Origin: Hydrogenimonas sp.
GTDB taxonomy: Bacteria; Campylobacterota; Campylobacteria; Campylobacterales; Hydrogenimonadaceae
Length of the DNA: 64,000 nucleotides
NCBI GenBank assembly: GCA_003945285.1
Contig: AP019005.1
Span: 1,812,001-1,876,000, forward strand
Reading direction: 5' to 3'
Part shown: positions 42,929 through 50,875 of the stretch, in pieces
Layout of the letters: the number at the start of each line of letters is the position of its first letter
How positions within the stretch are numbered: position 1 is the first letter of the stretch
Notes under the pieces: model-generated
What the model saw: the letters and a program-made list of their open reading frames with translations, nothing else
Told to the model about the DNA's origin: nothing
Databases searched by the model: none
Translations under genes and position numbers: made by a program

Positions 42929-43677
42929 CTTTTCGCCTCTCTCTTCTCATAGAGCTTCATATATTTGTAAAAGACCCCGTTGGCGTTCGAGACGCTTATG
43001 AGAAGCCCTTCGTAGCCGTACATGAAACCTCTTTGCAGAAAGTAGTTTCTGAAAAATGCGAAGGTTGCACGCCAGAAGGCTTTTGCCGGAGATGAGGGCT
43101 TGTCGCTCTGCTTCGCGTAGAGTGTGGAGTAGCTCTGCATCTTGGCTATCAGAGATTCGACACTCTCGAACGGGTAGTGTAGAAGCTCCCCTCTCAAAAC
43201 TTTCGGCTCTATACCCGGCGGGACGATAAGCGACTCGTGCACCAGGGCGTCGCTGAAAGATGTAGAGCTTCTGTTGAATATTCTCATCACTATGTCTGGG
43301 TACCATCCGCAGCACTTTACAGGCCTGTTTCCGTAGTGGTTGAGACGCTCTACGGAGTAGATGTTTTCAATCTTTTCGGGATCGAGCTCTTTTATCGACT
43401 CTATCAGCTGCCGCGTTGCCACTTCGTCGCTGTCTACAGAAAATATCCAGTCGTTTTTCGCCTCTTTTGCGGCGAAGTTCTTCAGCGGACCGAAGCCGGT
43501 GAACTCATGCTCCAATACCCTTACATTCGGATATTTCGAGGCAATTTCAAGCGTATCGTCGCTCGATCCGTTATCGACTATAAGAACTTCGTCGAACTCT
43601 CTCAGCGCATCGAGACAGCGTGCAAGACGGCGCTCAGAATTCTTCGTCAAAATAGTTACGCTGATTCGTTCAACCAT
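42925..43677 (-). CDS. Glycosyltransferase family 2 protein (WaaE/KdtX-like)
   Basis: The 250-residue product begins ISVTILTKNSERRLARCLDAL, has VDNGSSDDT and a DSDEVAT acidic site, and resembles the WaaE/KdtX-type GT2 enzymes that add glucose to the inner core. ATG 43677 with GAGGT six bases upstream is used; the longer frame to 43767 overlaps the preceding gene. The neighbours support a core-assembly role. Confidence 0.8.
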   Translation of the reverse strand: MVERISVTILTKNSERRLARCLDALREFDEVLIVDNGSSDDTLEIASKYPNVRVLEHEFTGFGPLKNFAAKEAKNDWIFSVDSDEVATRQLIESIKELDPEKIENIYSVERLNHYGNRPVKCCGWYPDIVMRIFNRSSTSFSDALVHESLIVPPGIEPKVLRGELLHYPFESVESLIAKMQSYSTLYAKQSDKPSSPAKAFWRATFAFFRNYFLQRGFMYGYEGLLISVSNANGVFYKYMKLYEKREAKR

Positions 43678-44738
43678 CTTTTTACCTCGTTGAAAATCGT
43701 ATGCGGATCTATGGCATAGAGGCAGTCGCTCCTGCCGTGCCTGTCGTCGCATCCCGCTTTGCCGCACGCCACACAGGGCATATCGGCCTGGAAGATCGTG
43801 ATGTTGCCGTAGCTTTGCACCGGTGCGCTGAGCTTTGTCGCCCTCTGCAGCTCATTGCACCACGGAGACCATATCTGCGGAAGCGTGGGGCCGAATATCG
43901 CGAAAACTCTCCTGTTCAGAGCGGCGGCTATGTGCATATTCAGCGTATCCATACCTATATACGCTTTCGACTTTTCGCACAGAGCCATGTAGCCGGCCAG
44001 AGATGTTTTTCCTATGAGGTTATAGATATTCGGAAGATCGGGGAGCTCCGACGATATTCTCATATCTATCCCGCCCGGGCCGCCCGTTACCGCTACGGGA
44101 ATGTCTAGTCCGCTCAGCATCTTGAGCAGGCGGTCTCTAAGCTCTTTCGGGTAGATTTTGTAGTCGTACTGCGCCGAGGGGTGAAATATCAGAAAAGGGG
44201 CGGAGGTGTCGAAAGGGAGATCTTTCAGCTCCTCTTTTGCAGCTTCGGGCACCATGGCGTGAACCTCCATCTTTTTAGGTTCTATTCCCAGCAGTTTCAG
44301 CGGCATATGTGTATGTTCGACAATATGCCTCTGCGGGTCGAAGTCGAAGTGAGCGCTCAGAACGAGGCGCTTCCACCACGATTTTACGGGCTCCTTCTCA
44401 ACACATGAGACCGCCCTTTTGCCGGCTATACGTGCGTAGAGTACGCTTCTATCGCTCGCGGTCAGATTTACGGCCAGATCGTAGCCGCCGAAGATGCTTT
44501 TCGCAAGCCCTATCTCCTTTTGCACTCTTTCGAAAAAGCCCATCTTTTTCCACCCGTAGTCATAGGTGTGGACTGTTTCGATGTGGGGCAGAGTTTTCGC
44601 TATGGCGAGAGTGTCGCGGTTTACCAGCATGTCTATCTTCGCTTCCGGGTAGCTTTCGTGCAGCCTCTCTACAAGGGGAGAGGATAGAAAGACATCTCCG
44701 TTGGAGCGCTGTACTATCAGGAGAATTCTCCTATACAT
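43656..44738 (-). CDS. Glycosyltransferase family 9 (heptosyltransferase-like)
   Basis: This 360-residue GT9 enzyme has the N-terminal RRILLIVQRSNGDVFLSSPLVERL and the C-terminal MDTLNMHIAAALNRRVFAIFGPT donor site, with a cysteine-rich CVACGKAGCDDRHGRSDC near the end. It resembles WaaQ-type heptosyltransferase III more than WaaC or WaaF, both of which are present separately. Its acceptor cannot be told. Confidence 0.8.
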   Translation of the reverse strand: MYRRILLIVQRSNGDVFLSSPLVERLHESYPEAKIDMLVNRDTLAIAKTLPHIETVHTYDYGWKKMGFFERVQKEIGLAKSIFGGYDLAVNLTASDRSVLYARIAGKRAVSCVEKEPVKSWWKRLVLSAHFDFDPQRHIVEHTHMPLKLLGIEPKKMEVHAMVPEAAKEELKDLPFDTSAPFLIFHPSAQYDYKIYPKELRDRLLKMLSGLDIPVAVTGGPGGIDMRISSELPDLPNIYNLIGKTSLAGYMALCEKSKAYIGMDTLNMHIAAALNRRVFAIFGPTLPQIWSPWCNELQRATKLSAPVQSYGNITIFQADMPCVACGKAGCDDRHGRSDCLYAIDPHTIFNEVKRWLNESA

Positions 44739-45957
44739 CCTCTACCCTAGAACTGAAAAGAAGCGCAGCCATATAGGCGAAAAAGAGCGTGGTGTAGTGT
44801 CCGAGCAGGTAGGAGTCGCTCAACATTATGGTAAGGTAGAGAACCAGCAGGGAGTAGCGCACACCGCGGTAGGTATCATCTATCTTGCGTGCCGTTTTGA
44901 AGAGTGCGTAGAAGATGTAGAGCAGCAGCAGAAGCCCTACGATGCCGAACTGGACGAGTGTCAGCATATAGAAGTTGTGCGGCTGGGAGGTTGCGCGGAC
45001 CTTCGGGGTGAGTTTTTCGTTTATCCGCTTGTACTCCTTTTCGAAAGCCCCGGTACCGAAGCCGAAGATCGGGCGCTCCTTGAAGAGCTCCCAGGAGTTG
45101 AGCGTGAAGTTGATCCTGTGGCCTACCGAAGTGTGCGGGTTGTTTTTGAAGTTCGCGACGTTGTGGTAGGCCAGCATCATCCTGTCGTGAAAGGGCCTGT
45201 TTAAGAAAAAGACCACTACAATAGCCGCCAGTGCGATGCCCAGCAGTGCCGCCATCTTCCTGAACTCCTTTCTGAACTGGTAGGCCAGGTAGAAGAGGAG
45301 TATCACGATAAAACCTATCTGCCCCGCTCTCCCACCGCTTATGAAGATATTGAGCGACATGGTGATCATGAAAAAGAGGTAGAGACTCTTCTCCGCCCTG
45401 CTCTCATCCCCGTAGATGATTCTGTGAATCAGCAAAATCACTGCGAAAGCGACCATCGGAGAGTAGGAGAGGTGGCTTACGAACGGTGTCGGGTACGGCT
45501 CTTTGGCGTAGTCGTGCCAGGGAATATGAACCAGGTCGAAATACATAGCGTAGGAGAGAACTTCGGAGATCATCATAGCCAGCAGAAATGCGCTTAACGC
45601 CTTTTTGACAAACTCCGGGCGAAGAACAGACAGAAAAAGGGGCATGAAGAGCAGCAGCTGCTCTCTGGTTATAATCTCTTTGAGTCCTGTTGCCGGATCT
45701 CTGCTGTAGATGAGCGCCGCGATATGGAGAGCGAAAAAGATCAAAATAGCCACCGCCGCCCTGTTGCCGCGAATCTTCCGCCATCTCCGCCTGAAGTCGC
45801 CGGCAAGAAGCCAGAGAACCAGGAATATGGCCAGCAGCATATTGTTCACCGCGATTGAGATTGGAAGCGTGAAGCCCAGTGCGACTATAATGTAGTTCAT
45901 CCAGAGCTCGAGCTTCTCTCTTTTTGGAATCGCCACTCTTCTGATATTTATCTCCAT
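44731..45957 (-). CDS. waaL: O-antigen ligase-like membrane protein
   Basis: This 408-residue inner-membrane protein has about eleven membrane segments, and a large periplasmic loop near residues 270-320 that includes SVGHRINFTLNSWELFKERPIFGFGTGAFEKEY and PHNFYMLTLVQFGIVGLL. Those are the signatures of the O-antigen ligase/polymerase family (Wzy_C). In this gene set a WaaL-type ligase that adds O-chains to lipid A-core is likely, but a polymerase cannot be ruled out. It overlaps its neighbours by eight and ten bases. Confidence 0.75.
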   Translation of the reverse strand: MEINIRRVAIPKREKLELWMNYIIVALGFTLPISIAVNNMLLAIFLVLWLLAGDFRRRWRKIRGNRAAVAILIFFALHIAALIYSRDPATGLKEIITREQLLLFMPLFLSVLRPEFVKKALSAFLLAMMISEVLSYAMYFDLVHIPWHDYAKEPYPTPFVSHLSYSPMVAFAVILLIHRIIYGDESRAEKSLYLFFMITMSLNIFISGGRAGQIGFIVILLFYLAYQFRKEFRKMAALLGIALAAIVVVFFLNRPFHDRMMLAYHNVANFKNNPHTSVGHRINFTLNSWELFKERPIFGFGTGAFEKEYKRINEKLTPKVRATSQPHNFYMLTLVQFGIVGLLLLLYIFYALFKTARKIDDTYRGVRYSLLVLYLTIMLSDSYLLGHYTTLFFAYMAALLFSSRVEDV

Positions 45958-46856
45958 ACATCTCTCCCGTAAAATTCTTCATACCGGTTCTTCCACCTTT
46001 TGTGGAGCCAGAACCACTCCTCCGGCTTTTTGCGTATAGCCTTTTCCGTAATGTCAGCCTGTGCCTGCACGTTTTTAAGTATGCGCTCCTCTTTTTCGCC
46101 CTCTTTTTCAAACTCCAGCGGCGGATAGTACTCTATCTTGTAGCGCCGGTGATCCTCGGTCGTTATGAACGCCGGAATTATCACTGCATCCATACGCAGC
46201 GCCAGCAGTGCGGCGGCGGGGGTGTGGCGCGCCTCTTTGCCGAAGAAGGAGACTAAAAGCCCTTCGTTTTCGGCTGTATTCTGGTCCACCAGCAGACCGA
46301 CGGCTCTACCCTGCTTCAAAGCTTTCATCAGCTCTCTCATAGCACCCTTTTTAGGGACCATCTTTATATCGAACTGCTCTCTGTTCGCCTTTAGAATCTC
46401 ATCCATCACTTTCGAATCGAGAGGCCTTCCCACTCCCGTAAGCGGACCGAATTTTGCCGCAGTAGCCAGCGGAAGAAGCTCCCAGTTTCCGTAGTGGGCG
46501 GTTACGAATACAACCGGACGACCAGAATCTAGCGCCTCTTTTACTATATGGGAGTTGACAAACTCCACCTTCCCCAGAAGCTCCTCTTCCGTTATGCCCT
46601 GATTCTGAACGAAGTCGGCGAGGTTGAAGAGGAGGTTTTCATATGTCTTTTTTATAATATCTTTTTTTTGCCCGTCGCTCAACTCCTCTCCGAATGCCAG
46701 GTCGAGATTTACCATCGCTATGTTTCTATGTTTTCTGTCTGCCAGATAGATCAGCCGTGCGAGCGCCCTGATGAGGAGAGATTTGACTTTCGGGGGTGTA
46801 TGGATCACTATCCATCTGAAAGTTTTGAAAAGCGCCAGGTAGAGTCTATCTCTCAT
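45948..46856 (-). CDS. lpxL: Lipid A biosynthesis lauroyl/myristoyl acyltransferase
   Basis: This 302-residue protein of the HtrB/LpxL family adds a secondary acyl chain to lipid A. It has an N-terminal membrane anchor region, the catalytic motif HYGNWE near residue 118, and the KRWKNR segment typical of the family's C-terminus (LHKRWKNRYEEF). ATG 46856 overlaps the waaC TGA as ATGA; the frame open to 47090 is rejected. LpxL and LpxM are not separable by eye. Confidence 0.86.
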   Translation of the reverse strand: MRDRLYLALFKTFRWIVIHTPPKVKSLLIRALARLIYLADRKHRNIAMVNLDLAFGEELSDGQKKDIIKKTYENLLFNLADFVQNQGITEEELLGKVEFVNSHIVKEALDSGRPVVFVTAHYGNWELLPLATAAKFGPLTGVGRPLDSKVMDEILKANREQFDIKMVPKKGAMRELMKALKQGRAVGLLVDQNTAENEGLLVSFFGKEARHTPAAALLALRMDAVIIPAFITTEDHRRYKIEYYPPLEFEKEGEKEERILKNVQAQADITEKAIRKKPEEWFWLHKRWKNRYEEFYGRDVWR

Positions 46857-47854
46857 GAGAGCAGTTCCAGGGCGGTCCGCGCCACTTCGGCGGGGTCTAT
46901 CTTCGTTATGGAGCGGTCGCTCCTGTCGAATCTGCAGGGGTGTACTTTCGCACCCGATGTAAGCGCTATGTTCACGGGAGTCTCCATCATCATCGACCTC
47001 GGGGTAGAGCCGAAAAGCAGAAGCGATGGGCGGTTCATGGCCCATGCCATATGGCTGGGGCCGGTATCGCCGCCTATAAGAAGATCGCATCGCGATACGG
47101 CGTACTTGAGTCCGTTCAGGCTCATCCGCGGAAGCAGCCTGGCGCTCGAGGACTCCTCTATTTTTGCGGCGGACTCCCTCTCCCTTTCGCTACCCGCCAC
47201 CAACAGAACGTTGCACCCTTCAAGTCTGCCGGCGACTTCGGCGAACTTTTCGGGCGGGTATGTTTTGCTCTCGTTGCTGGCCCCGGTGACTATGAGCACA
47301 TTTTTCGCACTCTCCTCGAAGTAGCCGGATATCTCTTCGCACTCTTCGGTCTCCTCGTAGATCAGGTAGGGGCTCTTCTTCAGAAGCATCTCTTTCGTTA
47401 TCTCCGTTTTCAGGGCAGAGGCTATCAGGGAAGCGAAACGGTACGGGGCGGTTTCCGAGCAGTCTACCCTGAATCTTTCGGAGTAGAGAAAAGACGCGAC
47501 TCCCTCTTTTGCCGAATCGTAATCGAGCCCGGCGACCATCCTGCCGGCTATCCGGGCCAAAACCGCCGACTTCACAAGCCCCTGCACATCTATCACCAGG
47601 TCGAAAGGGCCGCTCTCCCTCACCTTTCGCACCTCATCTTTAAGGGCCGAAAGCGAAAAAGAGCTCTTGAAGCGGTGGAGATTTACCGGAACTATATTGT
47701 CTATATCCAGGCTGTTCTCGAGAATCTGGGCGAATTTACTCTCGACGAACCATGTAATTTCCGTATCGGGTTGTGCTCTCTTGACGAACTGCAGGGCGGA
47801 GAGGGTGTGGATTACGTCGCCCATAGCCGTCAACCGGACAATCGCTACTTTCAT
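46853..47854 (-). CDS. waaC: ADP-heptose:LPS heptosyltransferase I
   Basis: WaaC adds the first heptose to Kdo2-lipid A. The 333-residue GT9 protein begins VAIVRLTAMGDVIHTLSALQFVKRA, with the WaaC-like MGDVIHTL, and has VIDVQGLVKSA and the donor site GGDTGPSHMAWAM. Its start follows the gspK stop by 45 bases, so it may be read through from the type II secretion operon or have its own promoter. Confidence 0.92.
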   Translation of the reverse strand: MKVAIVRLTAMGDVIHTLSALQFVKRAQPDTEITWFVESKFAQILENSLDIDNIVPVNLHRFKSSFSLSALKDEVRKVRESGPFDLVIDVQGLVKSAVLARIAGRMVAGLDYDSAKEGVASFLYSERFRVDCSETAPYRFASLIASALKTEITKEMLLKKSPYLIYEETEECEEISGYFEESAKNVLIVTGASNESKTYPPEKFAEVAGRLEGCNVLLVAGSERERESAAKIEESSSARLLPRMSLNGLKYAVSRCDLLIGGDTGPSHMAWAMNRPSLLLFGSTPRSMMMETPVNIALTSGAKVHPCRFDRSDRSITKIDPAEVARTALELLS

Positions 47855-47899
47855 GAAGACCTTAATTTTAGACGCTATTATACCAAAAGCTTTTCAGGC

Positions 47900-48805
47900 T
47901 TACGGGCATCTTATCTGTGAAATCCTGATCGAGTCTATCCTCTTCCTCTTTTGCAACTCCATTCGAAAAGCCATCCTGCCGCTGCACTCCTGGGTCGTTT
48001 CAAACTCTATCGAAACATCTATGTCGCCGCTTTTGAGCGTCGGCCTGATTCCGAACCTCGGAGCCAACAGCTTCATTCTCGACTCCGGGTCTATAGGTAT
48101 ATCGTCGACACTCTTGTATATAGATGTATGGGAGGCCAGGGTATCCAGGGCGATCTGCGGAAGATCCGGATAGAGAAGTCTCAGCTGATCCTTGCCTGCG
48201 TAGTTGAGGTCTATGGTATCACCTTCGAAACCGAAAACCGATGTCCAGCGCTCGATGGAGATGTTCATATCGCCGCTAAGTTCCGCATAGTGGTTGAGTA
48301 TCGTCCTGAGTGCACGCTCGTTCGCTATCGTTCCGTTTTGAAACCAGGGTCTCTTCAGTACGATTTCACTTCCGTCCATCCGCTCGTATCTATCCTTGTC
48401 GTAGCTGTCCAGAAGAATCGATATAAGAAGCGGCTGGTTTTTCAACTTCAGGGTATCGAGCCAGTCCAGCAGGCTGATAAGCGCCTGCTGCTCACTCATG
48501 ACACTCTTTAGAAATCTGTTTATGTTTATGCGGTTTTGGGCCGAAGTCATGGATATCGTCCCGTTTATGCGGCCAAGATCGAGAGAGACGGGAATTTCGG
48601 AGCCGTAGAAGATATCCTCCTGCGAAAACTCCTGCTTTTTGAGAAAGCCGCTCATATCGTTCAGCAGCAGGTTGGTCTGTATGACAGCCATGTTTTCGCG
48701 TACACTCGCTTTGATCTCGCCCCCCTCTTTCAGAAAGAGCATTATGATACCGCTGAGCATGAGCAGAATGGCTAGAGTAATGAAGAGAACGACACCCCGT
48801 CTCAC
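47900..48805 (-). CDS. gspK: Type II secretion minor pseudopilin GspK
   Basis: The 301-residue product starts MRRGVVLFITLAILLMLSGIIML: a short leader with glycine at the cleavage site and no glutamate at position 5, the known exception of GspK. A large alpha domain with DTIDLNYAGKDQLRLLYP and SVDDIPIDPES follows. GspK caps the I-J-K tip of the pseudopilus. It overlaps gspJ as ATGA and ends the operon. Confidence 0.85.
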   Translation of the reverse strand: MRRGVVLFITLAILLMLSGIIMLFLKEGGEIKASVRENMAVIQTNLLLNDMSGFLKKQEFSQEDIFYGSEIPVSLDLGRINGTISMTSAQNRININRFLKSVMSEQQALISLLDWLDTLKLKNQPLLISILLDSYDKDRYERMDGSEIVLKRPWFQNGTIANERALRTILNHYAELSGDMNISIERWTSVFGFEGDTIDLNYAGKDQLRLLYPDLPQIALDTLASHTSIYKSVDDIPIDPESRMKLLAPRFGIRPTLKSGDIDVSIEFETTQECSGRMAFRMELQKRKRIDSIRISQIRCP

Positions 48806-49317
48806 ATTCCGCCTTTATATAGGGTCACTGCGATCGGCGCCAGATCTTTACACTTCAAAATGATATCGACCCGCGCACCTCTCTCTGCGGCCCTGAAGGA
48901 GTCACACCCCTCGGCCAGCTTGTCGGCGAAGAGATATGTGCCGTTGGCGTCACCGACGTAGCCGGTAGAGAAGAAGTCTATCGGGGCGGTAGCCTCCACC
49001 CTTATGAGCGCTCTCGATTTCGCACTTATGAAGTAGTGCACCCACGGACGGGGTATCGAGTAGATGGAGTTGTCAGTGGTGAAAGAGATTCGGTCGAAAC
49101 CCGCTTCATGTACGATATTCGTCGCGCTTCTCAACTGCGTTATATCTTTCGAGAGGAGCGAAAAGATCCGCTGCGCATCCGTCACCGTCTTTGCCGACTC
49201 CAAATAGCGGGAGTGACTCTTTTTGACGCTGTTGAGAGTCGCATATATATAGGTGAAAACTATAGCGGTTAGAAGAATGGAGATGAGCATCTCCACAAGG
49301 GTGAAAGCCCGTCTCAA
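48802..49317 (-). CDS. gspJ: Type II secretion minor pseudopilin GspJ-like
   Basis: The 171-residue prepilin has the class III signal MRRA|FTLVEMLISILLTAIVF with glutamate at mature position 5 and alanine before the cut. The rest is a beta-rich domain. The position between the I- and K-like genes makes it J. Overlaps of four bases on both sides show tight coupling. I, J and H assignments rest mainly on order and length. Confidence 0.8.
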   Translation of the reverse strand: MRRAFTLVEMLISILLTAIVFTYIYATLNSVKKSHSRYLESAKTVTDAQRIFSLLSKDITQLRSATNIVHEAGFDRISFTTDNSIYSIPRPWVHYFISAKSRALIRVEATAPIDFFSTGYVGDANGTYLFADKLAEGCDSFRAAERGARVDIILKCKDLAPIAVTLYKGGM

Positions 49318-49712
49318 GGTACGACCCTCACAAATCCGACCTTGACTCCGTTACGTTTGACCGTTACTGGATAGAGCCTGTATGTAAGATCCAGCTCACC
49401 GCTTTGGAAGATTGTCCTCTTCTCACCTTTCCCTACATCGACTTCGGCCGAGAGGTTTTTCAGCCAGAAGACTTCATCGTCTCTGAGCCTGGGAAATTTC
49501 ATCGTATCGTAGAGTGTATCTCTCTTGAAGCTGCTCTTTCTGCTCTCGTAGAGATTGGGGGTAGACGTATAGAGAAGAAGAGACTTCTCTTTGTATCTTC
49601 CTATCTCCTCTTTTATCCAGCCGTCGAATTTGAGCAGCGCCAGCCCCATTGTGAAGAGAATGAAGATACTCAGCAGCACTTCAAGAAGTGTAAAAGCGGC
49701 TCTACTGCGCAT
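49314..49712 (-). CDS. gspI: Type II secretion minor pseudopilin GspI-like
   Basis: The 132-residue prepilin has MRSRAA|FTLLEVLLSIFILFTMGLALL, with alanine before the predicted cut. It is shorter than GspJ and GspH, as expected for GspI. It overlaps gspH by 11 bases and gspJ by four. Confidence 0.78.
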   Translation of the reverse strand: MRSRAAFTLLEVLLSIFILFTMGLALLKFDGWIKEEIGRYKEKSLLLYTSTPNLYESRKSSFKRDTLYDTMKFPRLRDDEVFWLKNLSAEVDVGKGEKRTIFQSGELDLTYRLYPVTVKRNGVKVGFVRVVP

Positions 49713-50244
49713 AACCGGCCTGATCAGGAAGATAGTCGCTTCGGCGCATGAAGGAGACCATCGTTACAGGGTCGTCGAAAGTGTAAACCTTGCCGAAAGG
49801 GTGAAGGTAGAACCACTTCTCGCCTCTTCTGATGACCAGCGGTTCGAACAGGGTATCCGCACTGCACCTGATGATAAACTGCGGCCTGAACTCATCGGTT
49901 CCTATTTTGACGTGCGGATACTCTATCGACTGAAACGTCTCATCCGGGTTGACGATGTATACCCTGCCGCCGCCCCGCACCTTTATGCCGCCCGATACAA
50001 TCCTGCCCCCGCCGGTCAGAATACAGGTGCCGCCCTCTTTGCAGTAGAGTGCCAGATCGGCTTTGCCGTAGAGATCCCGGGAGCGGAAAAAGGAGCCGAT
50101 TCTCTCGAGTGTAAGCTCCGAAGATGCAGATTTTTCGCTTTTGGGCATCATGTAGTTGAAAGCGAGAGCGTAGACTATCCCCATCAGAAGAAGGACTATC
50201 AGCAGCTCTATCAGTGTAAATGCACACTTTTTCCGCTCTCTCAA
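49702..50244 (-). CDS. gspH: Type II secretion minor pseudopilin GspH-like
   Basis: The 180-residue prepilin has MRERKKCA|FTLIELLIVLLLMGIVYALAF, then a small beta domain that includes two cysteines (CKEGGTC). It follows gspG by three bases. GspH binds the pseudopilus near its tip in better-known systems; that role is assumed here by position. Confidence 0.78.
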   Translation of the reverse strand: MRERKKCAFTLIELLIVLLLMGIVYALAFNYMMPKSEKSASSELTLERIGSFFRSRDLYGKADLALYCKEGGTCILTGGGRIVSGGIKVRGGGRVYIVNPDETFQSIEYPHVKIGTDEFRPQFIIRCSADTLFEPLVIRRGEKWFYLHPFGKVYTFDDPVTMVSFMRRSDYLPDQAGYAQ

Positions 50245-50247
50245 ACC

Positions 50248-50760
50248 CTACTGCCTTTCACACTCCTTGAGTGTTATATCTTTAGCGTCACCCTCGCCGC
50301 CCTCTTTTCCGTCAGCGCCCAGACTAATGAGCTCTATTTCGCCTCCGTTGTTGATATATATATACCTGTGCTTCCACGGATCCTTCGGCAGATGCCTGCT
50401 CTCGAGGTATCCTGTGGGGGAGTAGTTGGTATACTTCTCCGGGTCGGGATTTTTCAAAAGAGCCTCGAGCCCCTCTTCGGTAGTCGGGTAGATACCGTTG
50501 TCGAACTTGAACGACTTGAGCGCCTCTTCGATATTTTTCATCTGTATGCAGACAAGTTTACGCTTCGCACTCTCGGCTTTGCCGATGAGATTCGGCAGAA
50601 CCAGCGCACTCAAAAGACCGAGAATTATGATGACGATCATCAACTCGAGAAGCGAAAAGGCTTTACGGGTTTTATAGTGGGTAGTGGGTAGTGGGTAGCT
50701 TGCAGATTTGTTTGAGTTTGTAGCCTGCAGTCTGCAGTTTGCAGAAATTTTTTGGGTCAT
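50248..50760 (-). CDS. gspG: Type II secretion major pseudopilin GspG with an extended leader
   Basis: GspG is the main subunit of the pseudopilus. Its mature part (about 136 residues) starts FSLLELMIVIIILGLLSALVLPNL and has the Ca-site region and GEIELISLGADGKEGG near the C-terminus. The leader is 34 residues, much longer than usual, and residues 6-29 are encoded by heptad repeats. ATG 50760 has AAAGGA five bases upstream, and no other good start lies closer to the cleavage site (KTRKA|F). The cut follows alanine, as in the other pseudopilins here. Confidence 0.88.
   Translation of the reverse strand: MTQKISANCRLQATNSNKSASYPLPTTHYKTRKAFSLLELMIVIIILGLLSALVLPNLIGKAESAKRKLVCIQMKNIEEALKSFKFDNGIYPTTEEGLEALLKNPDPEKYTNYSPTGYLESRHLPKDPWKHRYIYINNGGEIELISLGADGKEGGEGDAKDITLKECERQ
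50674..50745. repeat. Heptad array F inside the gspG leader
   Basis: Three units of (A/G)TAGTGG (50674-50694) run into GTAGCTT and GCAGATT, then after 11 bases GTAGCCT, GCAGTCT, GCAGTTT and GCAG (50720-50744). It lies in frame in the gspG leader. Confidence 0.8.
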
Positions 50761-50840
50761 GCTTTTCCTTTGAAATTGTTTTTAAGAGATTTTAACATTT
50801 TAATAATCATCGCACATTGAAATCAGATAGATTGAAACAG

Positions 50841-50875
50841 ACTCCCCACTTCTCACTCCCCACTTCCCACTCAAC
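50841..50875. repeat. Heptad array G at the gspF stop
   Basis: Five units start ACT (ACTcccc, ACTtctc, ACTcccc, ACTtccc, ACTcaac). The gspF stop codon lies within the last unit. The units match the (A/G)TAGTGG part of array F in inverted orientation. Confidence 0.8.
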
